DNA from: JAEINY01 sp942490535
GTDB taxonomy: Bacteria; Bacteroidota; Bacteroidia; Bacteroidales; Marinilabiliaceae
Direction of reading: 5' to 3'
Assembly (NCBI GenBank): GCA_942490535.1
Contig: CALNXQ010000002.1
Location: 248,001-312,000 of the forward strand
Length of the DNA: 64,000 nt
The position numbers and the translations under genes are program-made. Of this stretch, positions 61,931-64,000 are shown in pieces (positions within the stretch are counted from its first letter, which is position 1; every line of letters begins with the position of its first letter). The notes below the pieces were generated by a model, which saw only the letters and a program-made list of their open reading frames with translations, was not told where the DNA came from and ran no database searches.

Positions 61931-62947
61931 TTATTCCAGCCACCTTAAACGACATGGTAACCTTAAAAAAGTAAACAAATCATATATATTGTTCCGAATA
62001 GCTGTTTTTGCATTGATTCGTTTGTAAGGTGCACTTGTTCCAGCTCTTCCATCAAAAGCAATTATAGACATATTATCTTCCAACTCATAAACATCCATAT
62101 GATGGACCCCCGAACTAAAAAAACGACTTTTAAAAGGCAACAAAAGCCCACCTGTTTTAGAAAAAGACACACCTGTTTTCGACAGCTTAGTAATCTCTAC
62201 GCCATAAACAGCTGAACCATAACCCTTTCTATTGCATTGCACAGGAATCAAAACTTTATTTTCGAAAACCATGGCTCTTCCTCCTGGCCTCAGGCGGTTA
62301 CCAATCCCAAGAGGTGATTTAGGATGTTCTTTCCACTCACTATCATAAAGGTGTTCAGAATAAAACAACCGGCACTTTTGCGCCCGGTCATATGTTATTA
62401 GGTAATTTACAGAATCCCACACAAATAAAGTAGAGTCCAAAAAGTTACCTTTTAATAACTGCTTGGAACACTCCCACTGCAAAGGAAAGGAAGTAGCTTT
62501 ATACAAAAAAACACCGCCTCCCCTGGCTGACTCTGGGATCATGTAATGCTCACCTTTATGCTCGAAAACCTGGGGATAAGATAAATGAAACGCCTCATCA
62601 AGGGCTATTCCACTATAATCCCAATGTCTCAGATCAGAAGACTCAAAAACTGCAATACGGCCAAAATACATATCCAAAACTTCAACAAACAAAAACCATT
62701 TATCATCATTTTTTATGATCCAGGGATCTGCAATGGCATCAAAACCAGTCTGGGCTTTTACAGCTTCTGGTGACAACTCAGCTAAAATATTTTTAATTTC
62801 AAATTTTGCTCTATCAAATTCGGCTACACCAACTGTCCAGTTTTGTCTGCCATAATGCTTGTAAATTAATGGGTAGCGGATGTGCATGATGAAAAGCACA
62901 ACCAGAAAAAGAGAAAGGAATAATATGAAATAATAAATCAAATCCAT
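61931..62947 (-). CDS. Membrane-anchored beta-propeller protein (GINT1/GH43-like fold)
   Basis: 338 residues. One N-terminal membrane helix (about 4-22), then a five-bladed propeller pattern: ADPWIIKNDDKWFLFVEV, AVFESSDLRHWDY, LSYPQVFEHKGEHYMIPES, RLFYSEHLYDSEWKEHP. The D-P-W and Y-P-x-V-F...Y-M-I-P-E blocks are those of the domain shared with glucosamine inositolphosphorylceramide transferase and with GH43-type enzymes. In bacteria it accompanies formyltransferases and polysaccharide loci; whether it transfers or hydrolyses a sugar is not known. Confidence 0.65.
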   Translation of the reverse strand: MDLIYYFILFLSLFLVVLFIMHIRYPLIYKHYGRQNWTVGVAEFDRAKFEIKNILAELSPEAVKAQTGFDAIADPWIIKNDDKWFLFVEVLDMYFGRIAVFESSDLRHWDYSGIALDEAFHLSYPQVFEHKGEHYMIPESARGGGVFLYKATSFPLQWECSKQLLKGNFLDSTLFVWDSVNYLITYDRAQKCRLFYSEHLYDSEWKEHPKSPLGIGNRLRPGGRAMVFENKVLIPVQCNRKGYGSAVYGVEITKLSKTGVSFSKTGGLLLPFKSRFFSSGVHHMDVYELEDNMSIIAFDGRAGTSAPYKRINAKTAIRNNIYDLFTFLRLPCRLRWLE

Positions 62948-62988
62948 ACTTTCAACAATCCTATATATTACATTGATTCTAAAGATTA

Positions 62989-64000
62989 CTATCGCTTAAT
63001 AATGCGACCAAATTTTACTATTATCTGATCCATTAGATAATTATAACCGTGTATTTTCATAAGCTTTGAAAAAATAACATATACCAACAAGAACACCAAT
63101 GAATTACATACTAACCCCACGTAAATATTATCTATTTTGACCCAAAAGTAAACTGGAATAAATGCAACTAAAAACACAAAAACCGTCTTGGCTAATACAC
63201 TCATTAACCTCAACCATTGGATATGCATTTTAGCATCTAGTAAATAGATCCTTACAAAGAATGTCACATACTTCCAGGACACATAAGCAATTGCAAATTC
63301 CTTCAAGCCATAAAAGTAACCAAACGGAATTGCTAGAATCACTGCTAGACGATCCAGAATACTTATTACTGTTAAAAGTTTCAATCGTCCGATCCCTTTC
63401 AACATTGCTGTTGTAATAAGGTTGACAGGCACTAATGGTAGCAAAAATAAGAGGATGGAAAAGAATGGAATACTTTGGCTCCATTTATCTGAATAAGCAA
63501 TAAGAATTACATTGCTTGAGTTTAATAACAACACGCCAAAAATCAACATAATAATGTAAAACAGAATATCCACTACTTTATCAAACATTTTTTTAAACTC
63601 AACTGCATTTCCTTGCACCTTAGAAAACATTGGAAATAAGGGACGTGTCATTGGGGCAATTAAGGTACTTTCCGGTAACGTCTGCAAACCTTTGGCACGG
63701 CTATAAAATCCTAACAAACTTTCATTAAACACTTTTCCGATGAATAATTCATCTAAACGATCCATTACATTATTAATGATACCGATGTTAAGAAATGCCA
63801 AACCTGTTTTTCCAATTCCCTTTATGGATTTAAACTGAAATAAAAAACCCGGCCTCCAACTCGTTAACCACCATAACATTATCCCATTTACGACACTTCC
63901 AATAAGGCTATACCAAACAAGACTCCATACACCGAATCCAGTGTAGGCCATTAAGATGGCAATGGAGCCTGAGGCTATTGATGAAACCATCATAGCTTTA
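62989..64000 (-). CDS. Wzx-like polysaccharide flippase, N-terminal part outside the window
   Basis: 337 visible codons; the frame continues past base 64000 (Lys-Ala before the first internal Met), so the true start is to the right. Repeated membrane helices and the LPESTLIAPMTRPLFPMFSKVQ block (about residues 111-132 of the visible part) are typical of the WzxC/MviN-type polysaccharide transporter family. It flips lipid-linked repeat units to the periplasm for the Wzy-like protein. Confidence 0.88.
   Translation of the reverse strand, partial: KAMMVSSIASGSIAILMAYTGFGVWSLVWYSLIGSVVNGIMLWWLTSWRPGFLFQFKSIKGIGKTGLAFLNIGIINNVMDRLDELFIGKVFNESLLGFYSRAKGLQTLPESTLIAPMTRPLFPMFSKVQGNAVEFKKMFDKVVDILFYIIMLIFGVLLLNSSNVILIAYSDKWSQSIPFFSILLFLLPLVPVNLITTAMLKGIGRLKLLTVISILDRLAVILAIPFGYFYGLKEFAIAYVSWKYVTFFVRIYLLDAKMHIQWLRLMSVLAKTVFVFLVAFIPVYFWVKIDNIYVGLVCNSLVFLLVYVIFSKLMKIHGYNYLMDQIIVKFGRIIKR

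Overview
The window reads as chromosomal DNA of a Bacteroidota bacterium, most plausibly an environmental member of the Bacteroidales/Marinilabiliales; the finer placement is a guess. The evidence is: several promoter boxes of the Bacteroidota type (TAnnTTTG, one with a perfect TTTG-N19-TAnnTTTG), a DUF4199 gene next to a dolichol-phosphate-mannose-synthase-like glycosyltransferase, a pRiA4b-like gene coupled to miaA, a Wza-like lipoprotein with a C-terminal membrane helix, and a secreted protein built of repeats like the type IX secretion sorting domain.

Left part (1-17.3 kb), mostly housekeeping. An Rrf2-type regulator sits 13 bp upstream of cysK (cut by the left edge). A PLP trans-sulfuration enzyme is translationally coupled to a POTRA-less outer-membrane barrel protein. 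Then come a cytochrome c lipoprotein, a DUF302 protein, a pRiA4b-like/miaA/Nudix row on the plus strand, a methyltransferase/GT2/DUF4199 operon, and a stable-RNA cluster (SRP RNA followed by seven tRNAs: Thr, Tyr, Thr, Gly, Tyr, Thr, Gly). tsaC, a potassium-uptake operon with one TrkA and two TrkH subunits, and a ComEC-like channel protein follow.

Middle part (17.4-32 kb). Minus-strand genes encode an acyl carrier protein, a full asparagine synthetase-type amidotransferase, a NadE-like enzyme, an AMP-forming acyl ligase and an unusual phosphoglycosyl transferase. Together they look like an ACP-tethered biosynthetic module attached to sugar-lipid assembly. Upstream of them is an orphan SGNH-like lipoprotein and, divergently, the wza-wzc export pair. 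Two non-coding stretches (23.8-24.3 kb and 28.8-29.8 kb) are full of short palindromes and degenerate repeats. A FlaA1/WbpM-type sugar-nucleotide dehydratase follows.

Right part (32-64 kb). A 1,435-residue secreted beta-helix protein carries nine tandem CTD-like domains. To its right are 24 further co-directional genes (36.5-64 kb), with small gaps or overlaps, that form an exopolysaccharide/O-antigen operon. It holds a Wzx-like flippase (cut by the right edge), a Wzy-like polymerase, a WecA/WbpL-like initiating transferase with its epimerase, ten further glycosyltransferases, and many decorating enzymes: MBOAT plus SGNH, acyltransferase-3, two hexapeptide acyltransferases, a CelD-like GNAT, a phosphoethanolamine-transferase-like protein, a PaaK/CapK-like adenylating enzyme and an asparagine-synthase-like ATPase without a glutaminase site. 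Parts of this region are visibly richer in A+T than the left part, as is usual for exchangeable polysaccharide loci.

The strongest candidates for something undescribed are the ACP/AsnB/NadE-like/ligase/PGT module, the nine-repeat CTD-like protein, and the zero-gap junction between SRP RNA and tRNA-Thr. No CRISPR array, prophage or intact insertion sequence was seen.
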